Source: Paenibacillus pedocola (lineage in GTDB: Bacteria; Bacillota; Bacilli; Paenibacillales; Paenibacillaceae). From it: a DNA stretch of 64,000 nt. Within the stretch, counting starts at the first letter, position 1, and the number at the start of each line of letters is the position of its first letter. Both the position numbers and the translations under genes were made by a program. The notes beneath the pieces were generated by a model. It was not told the DNA's origin. It saw only the letters and a program-made list of their open reading frames with translations, and made no database searches. Shown one piece after another: positions 52,666 to 61,566 of the stretch. The stretch lies in NCBI RefSeq assembly GCF_031599675.1, contig NZ_CP134223.1:4464001-4528000 (forward strand), in the 5' to 3' direction.

Positions 52666-53424
52666 ATGGCTTCACTACTGGGCTTGCTGAGGGCGGATCT
52701 GCTCAAAACGCGGCACACGCCGTTCATATTCATTCATCTGCTGGCTCCGCTTGCCGGAGCAGGGGTGTTCTTGGCGTACTATTCGTACTCCCCTTGGAGT
52801 GCAGCCGATAAAGCTTTGGCCTTCATGCAGTCTGTAGGGTGTGCATTTCCTACTCTGATCGGGCTGGTCTGCTCCATGTCAGCGGAACAAGAGGCGAATG
52901 CAGGACAGTTCCAGGGCATGCTTGCCATTCCCGCTACTAAAATCACAGCCTTTACAAGCAAGCTGCTAGTTTTGCTGTTGTTTGGCCTTGGAGCTGTCCT
53001 GTTTGCTTACGTGCTTTTTGGACTGGGGTTCGGCAGGGTTCTGCAGCAGGACCGGCTGGGCATCCCCTTTTATATCACCGGGGCAGTTATTCTGTTCGGG
53101 AGTAATGTGTTTCTCTACCTGCTTCACCTGACGGTCAGCCTGCGCTTTGGAAGGGGGGCTTCCATTGGGGCGGGGATTGTGGGGAGTCTGATCGCTGCCT
53201 TAATGCTCACCGGGCTGGGTGATGCCACCTGGGCGTATATTCCCTTTGCATGGGGCGTCCGCTTTATCTCGATCTGGACAATCCACGCTTCCGGTACCCC
53301 GTTATCCCCCGCTCTACCCGAGCTGAACACCGGAATAACCGTCTGTATGCTGGCAACGGTAACCGCGGTTCTCCTAAGCTGCTTATGGTTCCGGCGGTGG
53401 GAAGGACGCTCAACTGATCATTAG
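52666..53424 (+). CDS. Lantibiotic-protection ABC permease, MutG family
   Basis: 252 aa, six membrane helices. LLRADLLKTRHTPFIFIHLLAP opens the protein, and the EANAGQFQGMLAIPATKITAFTSK loop is typical for MutG/EpiG. It starts 2 bp after the MutE-like stop. Complete LanFEG set. Confidence 0.88.
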   Translation: MASLLGLLRADLLKTRHTPFIFIHLLAPLAGAGVFLAYYSYSPWSAADKALAFMQSVGCAFPTLIGLVCSMSAEQEANAGQFQGMLAIPATKITAFTSKLLVLLLFGLGAVLFAYVLFGLGFGRVLQQDRLGIPFYITGAVILFGSNVFLYLLHLTVSLRFGRGASIGAGIVGSLIAALMLTGLGDATWAYIPFAWGVRFISIWTIHASGTPLSPALPELNTGITVCMLATVTAVLLSCLWFRRWEGRSTDH

Positions 53425-53453
53425 ACCTACAACTTACAATCGAGGGAACGAAT

Positions 53454-54116
53454 ATGGCAAAAATACTCGTAGTAGACGATGAACCCGCCATCTTGTCGCT
53501 GATCCGTAATGCACTGATCACAGATCAGCATCTGGTGACGGCGATCTCTGATTCTGCACAGGTGCGCCGGGCCGACCTTGGCGCATATGATCTTATATTA
53601 CTGGATGTGATGATGCCGGGGGTGGACGGGTTTACCCTTTGCCGGGAGATCCGCGGGGCTGTGGATTGCCCGATTCTATTTTTAACGGCCAAAACACTGG
53701 AAAGCGATCTGATGTACGGCCTGGGACTGGGCGCAGATGATTATATTGTGAAGCCCTTCGGCATAGGTGCACTGCGGGCACGGATTGGCGCTCACCTCAG
53801 ACGGGAAACCAGGGAGCGGCGGAATGTTCTGTATCTGGAGAATGTTCACTTTAACCTCTCCGGTAAAGAGCTGTTTATCCAAGAGGACAAGGTGCCTCTA
53901 ACCAAAAGCGAATATGAAATTTGCGAATTTCTGGCCCGCAGCCGCGGACAGGTCTTCTCTAAAGAGCATATCTATGAAACGATATTCGGGTTGGACGGGG
54001 TAAGCGATAGCAGCGCTATTACGGAGCATATCAAGAACATCCGCGCCAAGCTGAGCAAATACGGAATCGACGCCATTGAGACCATCTGGGGGATCGGATA
54101 TAAATGGAAGCTGTAA
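53454..54116 (+). CDS. Response regulator, OmpR family (lantibiotic module)
   Basis: 220 aa. Receiver with Asp-Asp pair (VVDDEP), phospho-acceptor in LLDVMMPG and Lys in VKPFG; winged helix at the C-terminus (LTKSEYEICEFLARSRGQVFS, HIKNIRAKLSKYGIDAIETIWGIGYKW). It is similar to NisR/SpaR/BcrR-like partners. It lies 29 bp after mutG-like and overlaps the kinase gene by 13 bp. Confidence 0.94.
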   Translation: MAKILVVDDEPAILSLIRNALITDQHLVTAISDSAQVRRADLGAYDLILLDVMMPGVDGFTLCREIRGAVDCPILFLTAKTLESDLMYGLGLGADDYIVKPFGIGALRARIGAHLRRETRERRNVLYLENVHFNLSGKELFIQEDKVPLTKSEYEICEFLARSRGQVFSKEHIYETIFGLDGVSDSSAITEHIKNIRAKLSKYGIDAIETIWGIGYKWKL

Positions 54117-55489
54117 AACGAATCAAAACTGTGCGCCTGCGCACCTTTTTTCTGCAATACCTTCTGTTCTTAAGCACGGGAACGATCCTGCTCTTGGTAG
54201 TGCTGCTTGGCTTGTTCACGCTGGCTTTTGCCTCAAACACCATCCTGCCTGCCAACTATGCCGAGAAGGAGATTGCGGCCTTCAAGGAACGTCTTGCCTC
54301 AAGCGAAGCGGTAACACCCGAAACCGTCCCGGAACTGCTGGATTATACGGTTTTCACCAACCAAGGAGAGCTCGTCGCGGGCAATCTGAGCCGGAGCGAA
54401 GCAACAGATGCCTGGGAGATTACACAACAAGGTGATCATCAGGACTCTCATTTCTATGCAACCGCCCGGCGCGGCCAGGAAATCTGGATATTCCGGTATA
54501 GCTTAACGCCGCAGTACGCCTCCCCCTTGCTGCGCAGCTATCTGCCGAATCCGCAGCTGCTGGGAATCCTGCTCTTCATCTTCGGCGTTCTGCTCCAGGC
54601 AGCCTTGCTCGCCGCCCTGTTCGGCAGAAGACTCTCAGAGAAAATGGCCGGGTTACAGGAAGCGACAGAGAATATCCAGCGTGAGAATCTCGAGTTCACC
54701 GTCAAGCCCAGCGGGATCCGTGAAATCGACGATGTGCTGGCCTCACTCGATCAGATGAAGGAAGCCCTGCACAATTCCCTTAAGCAGCAATGGGAGCTGG
54801 AGCGTTCCCGCAGAGAGCAAATTTCCGCGCTGGCCCACGATATCAAGACGCCGCTTACCGTAATCCGGGGAAATGCCGAGCTGCTGAAGGAGACCACTCA
54901 GAATGAGTCCCAGCAGGAATATAACGGATACATTCTCCGCAGCGCCGGGGATATTGAAGCCTTCGTACAGGAGGTTATTGACCTCTCCAGCCTTCAGGCC
55001 AGCCCAGCTCCCCAGCAGTCACTTGTATCTACAGCAGAGTTTATTGAAGAATTAGAGCTGCAGATGAAGGCTCTGTCCTCCGGCAAGAATCTGCATCCTT
55101 CTGTCCTGAAGGAGAGCATTCCGGAGTTCCTCTTCATCCATAAGGAGCTGTTTCAGCGGGGAATTGCCAACGTGTTATCCAATGCGGCGGAGCATACTCC
55201 CCAGCAGGGAAGCATCACTTTGCAGGTCCGGGGGGATGACGATGCCGTCCATTTCACAGTTACGGACACAGGTAGCGGCTTCTCACCTGCCGACCTCAAA
55301 GAAGGCGCCACCCAGTTCTACAGAGGCGACCAGAGCCGGAGCCCGGGCAAGCATCACGGAATGGGACTGTACATTGCCAAGTCTGCCGCCCAGCTGCACG
55401 GAGGCAGCTTAACCCTAGACAATGTGTCCCCGTCCGGCGGAGGCAAAGTAACGATTAGTATTGCTGTTCCGAAGGGGCAATTGCTGTGA
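54104..55489 (+). CDS. Sensor histidine kinase (lantibiotic module)
   Basis: 461 aa. TM 1 about residues 12-40, extracellular part about 110 residues, TM 2 about 150-175, HAMP 176-230, HisKA with ISALAHDIKTPLTVIRG (His about 248), HATPase with NVLSNAAEHTP, DTGSGFSP and GMGLYIAKS. It likely senses cell-envelope peptide stress. It overlaps the regulator by 13 bp, a typical two-component pair. Confidence 0.94.
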   Translation: MEAVKRIKTVRLRTFFLQYLLFLSTGTILLLVVLLGLFTLAFASNTILPANYAEKEIAAFKERLASSEAVTPETVPELLDYTVFTNQGELVAGNLSRSEATDAWEITQQGDHQDSHFYATARRGQEIWIFRYSLTPQYASPLLRSYLPNPQLLGILLFIFGVLLQAALLAALFGRRLSEKMAGLQEATENIQRENLEFTVKPSGIREIDDVLASLDQMKEALHNSLKQQWELERSRREQISALAHDIKTPLTVIRGNAELLKETTQNESQQEYNGYILRSAGDIEAFVQEVIDLSSLQASPAPQQSLVSTAEFIEELELQMKALSSGKNLHPSVLKESIPEFLFIHKELFQRGIANVLSNAAEHTPQQGSITLQVRGDDDAVHFTVTDTGSGFSPADLKEGATQFYRGDQSRSPGKHHGMGLYIAKSAAQLHGGSLTLDNVSPSGGGKVTISIAVPKGQLL

Positions 55490-55545
55490 AGTAGATGAGT
55501 CTTCACAATCCACCACTTCCAGCGGTTTGCCCCCTGTTTCTTTTC

Positions 55546-56556
55546 CTAATTGTGCAGCTCTCCAAAATAGTTGCTATAAGGCTCAAACTCCGCTAACACC
55601 TCGTCTACCTTACGCATACGCTCCTCCAGCGTTCCCCTCAGCGTAATAAAGGGAATCCGCCGCTCTTTTAAATCCGCTAGTATCTGCTTGTGAAAAACAT
55701 GCCGCTTCTGATCCCCGCTGCGGTCCCAAGTATCGTCGTAAGGAATATCGTCGTCGCACAAGAAAAACAAATCATACCGCTGCGCGTTCTCCAGGGCGAG
55801 CCGGGTTAGCAGCTCCGGAGCCCGTCCGTGATAATCCAAGGCATACATATATGTGGTAATCGCATTGGTATCGACAAAAAGATACCAGTCTGCCTCCAGG
55901 AGTGCCTGCTCTTCCCGCTTCATATGACCCACAGCAATTTCATCAAAAGACTCAAGACTGATCCGCCGGTCCACCTGATGCTCAGTCCAATAATCGCGCC
56001 CATACTCACTAGCAAACGTTGTCCGGTACCGCTGGGCCAATGCTTCGGTGATGGTTGACTTCCCTGTTGACATTGCTCCTACAAAAACCACTTTCGTGAT
56101 CAAATCCCGGTACACAAGCTCACTGACATATTTCCGGTACTTATAAGGATCGGAACGAACAATTGTGGCGGATACAGGTACTTTTATACGCGCTTCATCC
56201 ACCCGCCGGTCAGCCGCACCTAAAGCAGTACTCATATGCCCGCCATAGAACTCACTCGAATAAAAATGGGTCACCTGCTCACCCTGAAGCAACCCCAGAA
56301 TATACTGTTCTTCCCGGATCTCATGCTCCCTGTCATCAGAGTACCCGTCCGGGCCATCCCAGGCTTCCATTACCCTAACCTGCGGATAGAGCCTGCGGAT
56401 CCAGTTCGCCCGGATATGCAGGGGAATACTAGTAACCGTGGTCTCGTAAATCACTACGATTAATTCATCCACCTCCTGCAGCGCCGTTTCGATCATATAC
56501 TGATGCCCTTTATGCAGCGGGGCGAATTTTCCAAGGGTTAATCCAAGGGTTTTCAT
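55546..56556 (-). CDS. nadR: NadR-type NMN adenylyltransferase / nicotinamide riboside kinase
   Basis: 336 aa bifunctional salvage enzyme. Residues 1-155 are a nucleotidyltransferase with GKFAPLHKGHQYMIE (HxGH). Residues 160-336 are a P-loop kinase with GAMSTGKSTI. Here the NadR helix-turn-helix found in enterobacteria is absent. It phosphorylates nicotinamide riboside to NMN and then makes NAD+. Its ATG overlaps the stop of pnuC by 3 bp. Confidence 0.93.
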   Translation of the reverse strand: MKTLGLTLGKFAPLHKGHQYMIETALQEVDELIVVIYETTVTSIPLHIRANWIRRLYPQVRVMEAWDGPDGYSDDREHEIREEQYILGLLQGEQVTHFYSSEFYGGHMSTALGAADRRVDEARIKVPVSATIVRSDPYKYRKYVSELVYRDLITKVVFVGAMSTGKSTITEALAQRYRTTFASEYGRDYWTEHQVDRRISLESFDEIAVGHMKREEQALLEADWYLFVDTNAITTYMYALDYHGRAPELLTRLALENAQRYDLFFLCDDDIPYDDTWDRSGDQKRHVFHKQILADLKERRIPFITLRGTLEERMRKVDEVLAEFEPYSNYFGELHN

Positions 56557-57230
56557 AGAAGTGCCTCCTTAGCGGCTTTATTCCAGTTATAGTAGCCGTA
56601 TGCCGCGTTCATCAGATAGGCGCTCCACATGACGATCATCAGCAGGCCCTCACCGCTGCCTTCCAGTGTCCGGATCACCCATAGCAGCACCGTGAACATA
56701 TTCAGCACAATATAGACCAGCCATTGCTCCTTGAATCTTCTCACCATCAAAATCGTGGCCACGACAGATAACACGGTAGTTATAGCATCGATGTAAGGCG
56801 AGTTCTGTCCAGGAATGAACGACAGGCCAAACCCAAGCAGCAGCGAACCCGCAATACAGACCGTGAATGTGAGGAACATACCTTTATGCTCCATCTGGCG
56901 CATGGCCAGCTTGCCGCTCTGATAATTGTTCTTCCACATGTAGAAGCCGGCGACATTCATCGGGACAAAGAACAACAAATTCAGCATGACTTCTCCAAAT
57001 AACCCGTTGACATTAGCCAAGTAGGCGTAGCCGAAGGTATTATACATGCCAAAAGCATAACTCGTCAGCTTCCCCTTCGCCGTGAGTACTACGCATAGCA
57101 CCCCGGTGATAAAAACCGTGAACCCGAACAATGAATCCTTGGATAAAAATGTAAAAATGACACCCACCAAAGTAAACAAAACCAGCCAGACGACTTCGAA
57201 CATTTTCCACCCGCTCAGAACCTTCTTCAC
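56553..57230 (-). CDS. pnuC: Nicotinamide riboside transporter PnuC
   Basis: 225 aa, about seven membrane helices (SWEET-like fold). Helix 1 starts at EVVWLVLFTLVGVIFTFL. Conserved segments are FGMYNTFGYAYLANVNGLFGEVMLNLLFF with MNVAGFYMWKNNYQ, and the last helix with WSAYLMNAAYGYYNWNK. A GTG start lies 7 nt after GGAGGGG. It takes up nicotinamide riboside for NadR encoded right after it. Confidence 0.93.
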   Translation of the reverse strand: MKKVLSGWKMFEVVWLVLFTLVGVIFTFLSKDSLFGFTVFITGVLCVVLTAKGKLTSYAFGMYNTFGYAYLANVNGLFGEVMLNLLFFVPMNVAGFYMWKNNYQSGKLAMRQMEHKGMFLTFTVCIAGSLLLGFGLSFIPGQNSPYIDAITTVLSVVATILMVRRFKEQWLVYIVLNMFTVLLWVIRTLEGSGEGLLMIVMWSAYLMNAAYGYYNWNKAAKEALL

Positions 57231-57283
57231 CTTGCATCCCCTCCGCTATCTGCATTTTTATTCTTGGTGCAAAACACTTAATA

Positions 57284-57310
57284 ACATATTGATAATTACA
57301 TATTGTTAAT
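57284..57310. promoter_or_regulatory. Direct repeat upstream of pnuC-nadR
   Basis: ACATATTGATAAT and ACATATTGTTAAT, 14 bp apart, in the presumed promoter. An unknown regulator of NAD salvage could bind here. Confidence 0.4.
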
Positions 57311-57360
57311 ATCAAGTTAGCAGATGAACCGGCAAGATGCAAGTAAAATTTTCCTCTGTC

Positions 57361-57405
57361 AAAACAAAACGGCCTCAGTCCCGTAGAATTCTGGGACCGA
57401 GGCCG
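57361..57405 (-). terminator. Terminator of the SDR gene at 57437
   Basis: CGGCCTC-A-GTCCC / GGGAC-C-GAGGCCG stem, followed on the minus strand by TTTTGTTTT. Confidence 0.9.
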
Positions 57406-57436
57406 CGTATAGATTTCGTCAATGGATGAAATAGAA

Positions 57437-58300
57437 TTAGAACTTGTAAGCAACGCTTGGATTATCCTTCGGAAAATCCGTCGAGAAGGCCAACTCTTTC
57501 TGTAACTCCAGATCCTGAAGACGGCCGGAAAGCGCCCGATGAATAGCCTGATAGGAGTCGCTGCCAAGTACAATTCTTTTGGGTGCCGGATGCTGGTCGA
57601 CACTGTCGATCATGATTTTGACCATTTTTGCCGGGTCACCCAAGGAAACAGCCTTGCTGTCTTCTAGTATACGTCTTGCGGCAGAGGCCGGAGAGTTCTC
57701 ATATGCGTCCAGCTTGGGTCCGATTTTTGAACCGTGATGTCTGAAATTCGTGCGTGCTCCGCCGGGCTCTACAATGGTAACTCCAATGTTGAACGGGGCC
57801 ACTTCCTGCATCACCGCTTCGGTGAATCCCTCAATTCCCCATTTTGTCGCATGATACAGCGATCCTCCAGGGAATGCAGCTTGGCCGCCTACTGTGGAGA
57901 GCTGTATGATTCGTCCACCTCCCTGAGTGCGTAAATGCGGCAAGGACGCGCGCACCACATGAATGGAACCGGAAAGGTTAGTATTAAGCTGATGGGTAAT
58001 TTGTTCAATCGTTAATTCCTCTGCCGCACCAAAAAGTCCATAGCCTGCATTACTGACAACGACGTCAATTGTCCCTAGTTCCGTAAAGGCCCGGTCGATG
58101 ACCGTATAAATTGCCGGAATATCGGTAACATCAAGCTGATCAGTCCATAGAAGATCCCCATATTTCGCCTTCAGATCGTCAACTGAATTCACATTGCGGA
58201 CAGTTCCTGCTACGCGATCCCCCCGTTCAAGAAGCTGCTCCGTCATATGCCGGCCAAAACCGCTGTTAATGCCTGTGATAAGCCAAGTCCGTTGTGCCAT
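57437..58300 (-). CDS. Short-chain dehydrogenase/reductase
   Basis: 287 aa. NAD(P) loop TGINSGFGRHM (residues 8-18), NAG (VVSNAGYGLFG), catalytic Ser in IIQLSTVGGQ and YHATK (Tyr/Lys). A classical SDR of the retinol-dehydrogenase-like type; substrate unknown. It is divergent from a TetR gene with palindromic operators in between, so the TetR is its likely regulator. Confidence 0.93.
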   Translation of the reverse strand: MAQRTWLITGINSGFGRHMTEQLLERGDRVAGTVRNVNSVDDLKAKYGDLLWTDQLDVTDIPAIYTVIDRAFTELGTIDVVVSNAGYGLFGAAEELTIEQITHQLNTNLSGSIHVVRASLPHLRTQGGGRIIQLSTVGGQAAFPGGSLYHATKWGIEGFTEAVMQEVAPFNIGVTIVEPGGARTNFRHHGSKIGPKLDAYENSPASAARRILEDSKAVSLGDPAKMVKIMIDSVDQHPAPKRIVLGSDSYQAIHRALSGRLQDLELQKELAFSTDFPKDNPSVAYKF

Positions 58301-58342
58301 TGTTCAATCCTTCTTTCCTGGAAGTTCCGGTCCAGCTATTTG

Positions 58343-58383
58343 ACTAACCGGTTAGTTAAATATAAGACTTTCTAACCGGTTAG
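58343..58383. promoter_or_regulatory. Two palindromic TetR operators and promoter
   Basis: ACTAACCGGTTAGT (58343-58356) and CTAACCGGTTAG (58372-58383) are perfect palindromes 16 bp apart. On the minus strand TTGACT (58387-58382), 17 bp, TATATT (58364-58359) is an excellent sigma-A promoter for the SDR gene, overlapped by both operators. Confidence 0.8.
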
Positions 58384-58445
58384 TCAAGTGATATACTATT
58401 CAATAATATTGAGCCGCCGTATATCTAACAAAAGGATGATTGAAC

Positions 58446-59024
58446 ATGCGAAATGCCGAAGCGACACGTGAACTGATTTTGAACGCCGCGATGGACGAAT
58501 TCTCCGCATTCGGCATTGCCGGAGCACGGGTTGAACGTATTGCCAAAAATGCCGGCTGCAACAAAAACCTGATCTACGTTTATTTTGAAAATAAAGAGAC
58601 GCTCTTTAATACAGTTCTCCAGAAACACCGTGACCGCGCGTTTGAAGACATCCCCTTTACCCCCAATGACCTCCCGGGTTACGCGGTCAGCGTATTTAAT
58701 TTCGCTATGACACATCCACAGCTTATGCGGCTGATGATGTGGTCTAATCTGGAACATCAGGCAGTCAACTCTTCCCAGCGGGAAACACTCCATGAGCAGA
58801 AGGTACAAGCAATCAGTAATGCCCAAAGCTCCGGACACGTGGGCTCTACAATGCTTCCAGGCATTCTTTTAACTTACGTTATGACGCTTGCCACCGCCTG
58901 GACGGCAACAAATCCGTTCGGCCCTTCGCTTGAGCCGGAAGCGCTTAAGAACGTGGAAGTACTTAAAGAATCTATCATCAGAGCAGTCACCTTAATGACC
59001 GAGACGAAACGCGCTAAGGATTGA
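58446..59024 (+). CDS. TetR/AcrR-family transcriptional regulator
   Basis: 192 aa. The ATG at 58446 follows AAAGGA by 9 nt. The helix-turn-helix is RELILNAAMDEFSAFGIAGARVERIAKNAG with NKNLIYVYFENKETLF. A TetR_C domain follows (QLMRLMMWSNLEHQ). It probably represses itself and the divergent SDR through the two ACCGGT-type palindromes. Confidence 0.93.
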   Translation: MRNAEATRELILNAAMDEFSAFGIAGARVERIAKNAGCNKNLIYVYFENKETLFNTVLQKHRDRAFEDIPFTPNDLPGYAVSVFNFAMTHPQLMRLMMWSNLEHQAVNSSQRETLHEQKVQAISNAQSSGHVGSTMLPGILLTYVMTLATAWTATNPFGPSLEPEALKNVEVLKESIIRAVTLMTETKRAKD

Positions 59025-59034
59025 ACAAGACAAA

Positions 59035-59071
59035 ACACTTAAGGACATCCAAGACGGATGTCCTTAAGTGT
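59035..59071. terminator. Bidirectional terminator
   Basis: A perfect 16-bp stem with arms ACACTTAAGGACATCC and its complement, loop AAGAC, between the convergent TetR and DinB-like genes. Confidence 0.85.
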
Positions 59072-59093
59072 GCTTGCTCAACCATTCTTTTTT

Positions 59094-59627
59094 CTAATGA
59101 TATTGACCCGAGACATGCTCATTCGTATCCTGCAGCATTTTGGCAAGCACTACGATCTGTCCGGCATGATATCCGTAGTGAGCTGATACCTGAACAATCA
59201 GACGGCCAATTACTCTTGTATCATAGGTTTCGCCCTCACGGGCAGCCTCCCGGTACATGCGGTTCCAGTCTTCAAGGCCGAAATGAATGACGACCTCCCG
59301 GGACAAATCGTCGTTCGACAGAGCCGACAGCACTTCCTCCGCTTGTGACCGCGTGTCCCGGAGAAGGCCGATCAGTTCTTCTTTAGATATGCCTCCGTCC
59401 GTTGTGAACTCGCGGGTACGCTCCCGGATGAACGGCCTGTTTCCGATGGCGCTGACAAAATTCTGATATTCATTACCGGCTAAATGCAGACACAGATTGC
59501 CGATGCTGTTCATAGATTCCTTCGTTTTTGTCCAAACCAGCTCATTGTTCAATGGATTCATGCTCTTCTCAATCCGGTCAAGCTGCTTGTTCATATCTTC
59601 CAGAACGTACTGGATCAGTGCAATCAA
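59094..59627 (-). CDS. DinB-like (DUF1572-type) protein
   Basis: 177 aa, TTG start 6 nt after GAGGGA. Four-helix bundle with the metal-binding His at HLAGNEYQNF (helix 2) and SAHYGYHAGQIVVLAKML (two His). Family members act as thiol-dependent transferases or are of unknown role. It stands before the racemase gene in the same direction. Confidence 0.85.
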   Translation of the reverse strand: MIALIQYVLEDMNKQLDRIEKSMNPLNNELVWTKTKESMNSIGNLCLHLAGNEYQNFVSAIGNRPFIRERTREFTTDGGISKEELIGLLRDTRSQAEEVLSALSNDDLSREVVIHFGLEDWNRMYREAAREGETYDTRVIGRLIVQVSAHYGYHAGQIVVLAKMLQDTNEHVSGQYH

Positions 59628-59708
59628 ACCAATCCCTCCCCTTAAGTGATTAATTACAACATAATGAAATTCGTATAAATTGTTGTTACTCCATCGCTGC
59701 TAACCGCT

Positions 59709-60401
59709 TTAATGCAATGCAAAATCAACGGCAGCCTCGGCATGAAGCCGCGTTGTATCATAAACCGGGATAGCACAGTCCTCCTGAGAGATGAGCATTG
59801 TGATTTCCGTACATCCGAGAATAACGGCTTCAGCCCCCTTTCGGATAAGGCTGTCAATGATGTCCAGATATTTCTTCTTTGAATGCTCATTTATAATGCC
59901 AAGACAAAGCTCATGATAAATAATATCGTGAACAACCGCTCTGTCTGCTTCATCCGGCACAACAACCTCAAGTCCAAACTGCCCTGTCAGCCGATCCTTA
60001 TAAAAGGGTTGCTCCATCGTAAAGGCGGTTCCTAACAAGGCTACCTTCTTTATTTTATCGGAAACAATTTTTTCTGCCGTCGGATCAGCGATATGAAGTA
60101 AAGGAACCGATACCGCGTTCATCACTTCGGGTGCCATCTTATGCATCGTATTCGTGCATATGACTATGATATCTGCTCCGCCTGCTTCAAGTTTTTGTGC
60201 CGCTTCAATCATAACCCTCGTAGCCTCCATCCAGTTCCCCTGATGCTGGAGATCCTTGATCTCTTGAAAATCCACTGAATACAGCAGACTTTTTGCGGAG
60301 TGGTGTCCACCCTTCCTTACTTTCACCGTCTCATTGATGATTTGGTAATAAAGCATAGAGGATTCCCAGCTCATACCACCTATAAGTCCTATTGTCTTCA
60401 T
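59709..60401 (-). CDS. Aspartate/glutamate racemase family protein
   Basis: 230 aa. The start ATG at 60401 gives the usual MKTIGLIGGMSWES; a GTG four codons up is also possible. Two catalytic Cys are in VICTNTMH (near residue 83) and LGCTEITML (near 195). It probably racemises aspartate or a related amino acid without cofactor. It is 81 bp upstream of the DinB-like gene, on the same strand. Confidence 0.9.
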   Translation of the reverse strand: MKTIGLIGGMSWESSMLYYQIINETVKVRKGGHHSAKSLLYSVDFQEIKDLQHQGNWMEATRVMIEAAQKLEAGGADIIVICTNTMHKMAPEVMNAVSVPLLHIADPTAEKIVSDKIKKVALLGTAFTMEQPFYKDRLTGQFGLEVVVPDEADRAVVHDIIYHELCLGIINEHSKKKYLDIIDSLIRKGAEAVILGCTEITMLISQEDCAIPVYDTTRLHAEAAVDFALH

Positions 60402-60489
60402 GGTCTTATTCACACTCCATTCTTTTTCATCCTAAATACTACTTCCCTCCGGAACCACATGACACGGCTCTGTAAAGGCAAGCCGCCAA

Positions 60490-61413
60490 TCAATCAACCG
60501 GAGCACTTATGATCCTGCGCAGTTGCTTAACATCGCTCATTGGGGGACGTCCAAACATCCGGCTGTACTCCCTGCTGAACTGCGACGGACTCTCATAACC
60601 AACCAGAAAGCCCGCATCGGCGGCTTCCAGGCCTTCTGAGAGCAGCATGCGGCGTGCGGTCTGCAGCCGGATCGCCTTCTGATACTGCAGCGGGCTGACC
60701 GCCGTTACTTTTCTAAAATGCTTGTGCAAAGAGGAGGGACTCATATTGGCTTCCTTCGCCAGCTCTTCAATGACAAGCGGCTTTGCATAATCACGGTTAA
60801 TCAAATGGATCACTTTGGAAATGCTGTGCGCATAGCTGCCGGCTACGGCAAATTGTCTGATTAAAGCCCCCTGCTCATCTTTCAGCACACGATAAAGAAT
60901 CTCACGGATAATAAGTGGCGCAAGAACCTCAATATCCTCAGGGGTATCTAGCAGCCGGACAAGCCGAAGCAGCCCGTCAAGCAGCGGGGGAGCTGATTGG
61001 CTGACCAATATCCCCCGCCCCGTTTTTCCTTTCCATTCACTACTGTTCCTATGGATTACGTCCAGAATAACATCTGGACTAATCAATAATTGAAGACTCA
61101 GATAAGGAAGCTCAGGTGAGGCCTCTGTTATTTGCCCGACTACAGGCAGATGCACGGAGGAGACCATATAGGTGCTGGGATCATATTTGTAATCTTCTCC
61201 AGCCAGCGTTGCTGTCTTTGAACCTTGTGCCACTACATATAGTGAAGGCAGATTTACGGTATGCATCGGCTCCGATACTTGGCTCGCGCGTCTGAAACAA
61301 AGCTCTGGCACTGCGGAAGTATGGGTTCCATCCGAAGGTGCATGACGCGCAATAAGCAGAGTAAGTTCTTCCAGCCTGGAAGAGATCTTAAGCGGGGAGA
61401 TGAGTTCCACCAT
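60490..61413 (-). CDS. AraC-family transcriptional regulator
   Basis: 307 aa. The N-terminal AraC_N domain (LPSLYVVAQGSKTATLAG, YLSLQLLISPDVI) and two C-terminal helix-turn-helices (VIEELAKEANMSPSSLHKHF and AADAGFLVGYESPSQFSREY) match the YqhC subgroup. Its divergent SDR neighbour is the probable target. GGAAAGGAG precedes the ATG. Confidence 0.92.
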   Translation of the reverse strand: MVELISPLKISSRLEELTLLIARHAPSDGTHTSAVPELCFRRASQVSEPMHTVNLPSLYVVAQGSKTATLAGEDYKYDPSTYMVSSVHLPVVGQITEASPELPYLSLQLLISPDVILDVIHRNSSEWKGKTGRGILVSQSAPPLLDGLLRLVRLLDTPEDIEVLAPLIIREILYRVLKDEQGALIRQFAVAGSYAHSISKVIHLINRDYAKPLVIEELAKEANMSPSSLHKHFRKVTAVSPLQYQKAIRLQTARRMLLSEGLEAADAGFLVGYESPSQFSREYSRMFGRPPMSDVKQLRRIISAPVD

Positions 61414-61566
61414 GCTTCATTCTCCTTTCCAATTATCGTGATGGTTAATTATATCCACCCGGATAGGATTAGGCAAGAATCGGATGCGATCGGTCTACCT
61501 GGTGCAACGGATTTTTACTTAGAATGTACTAGCAAGGGAATAGATATAAGAAATGAGGTTTGGGCT

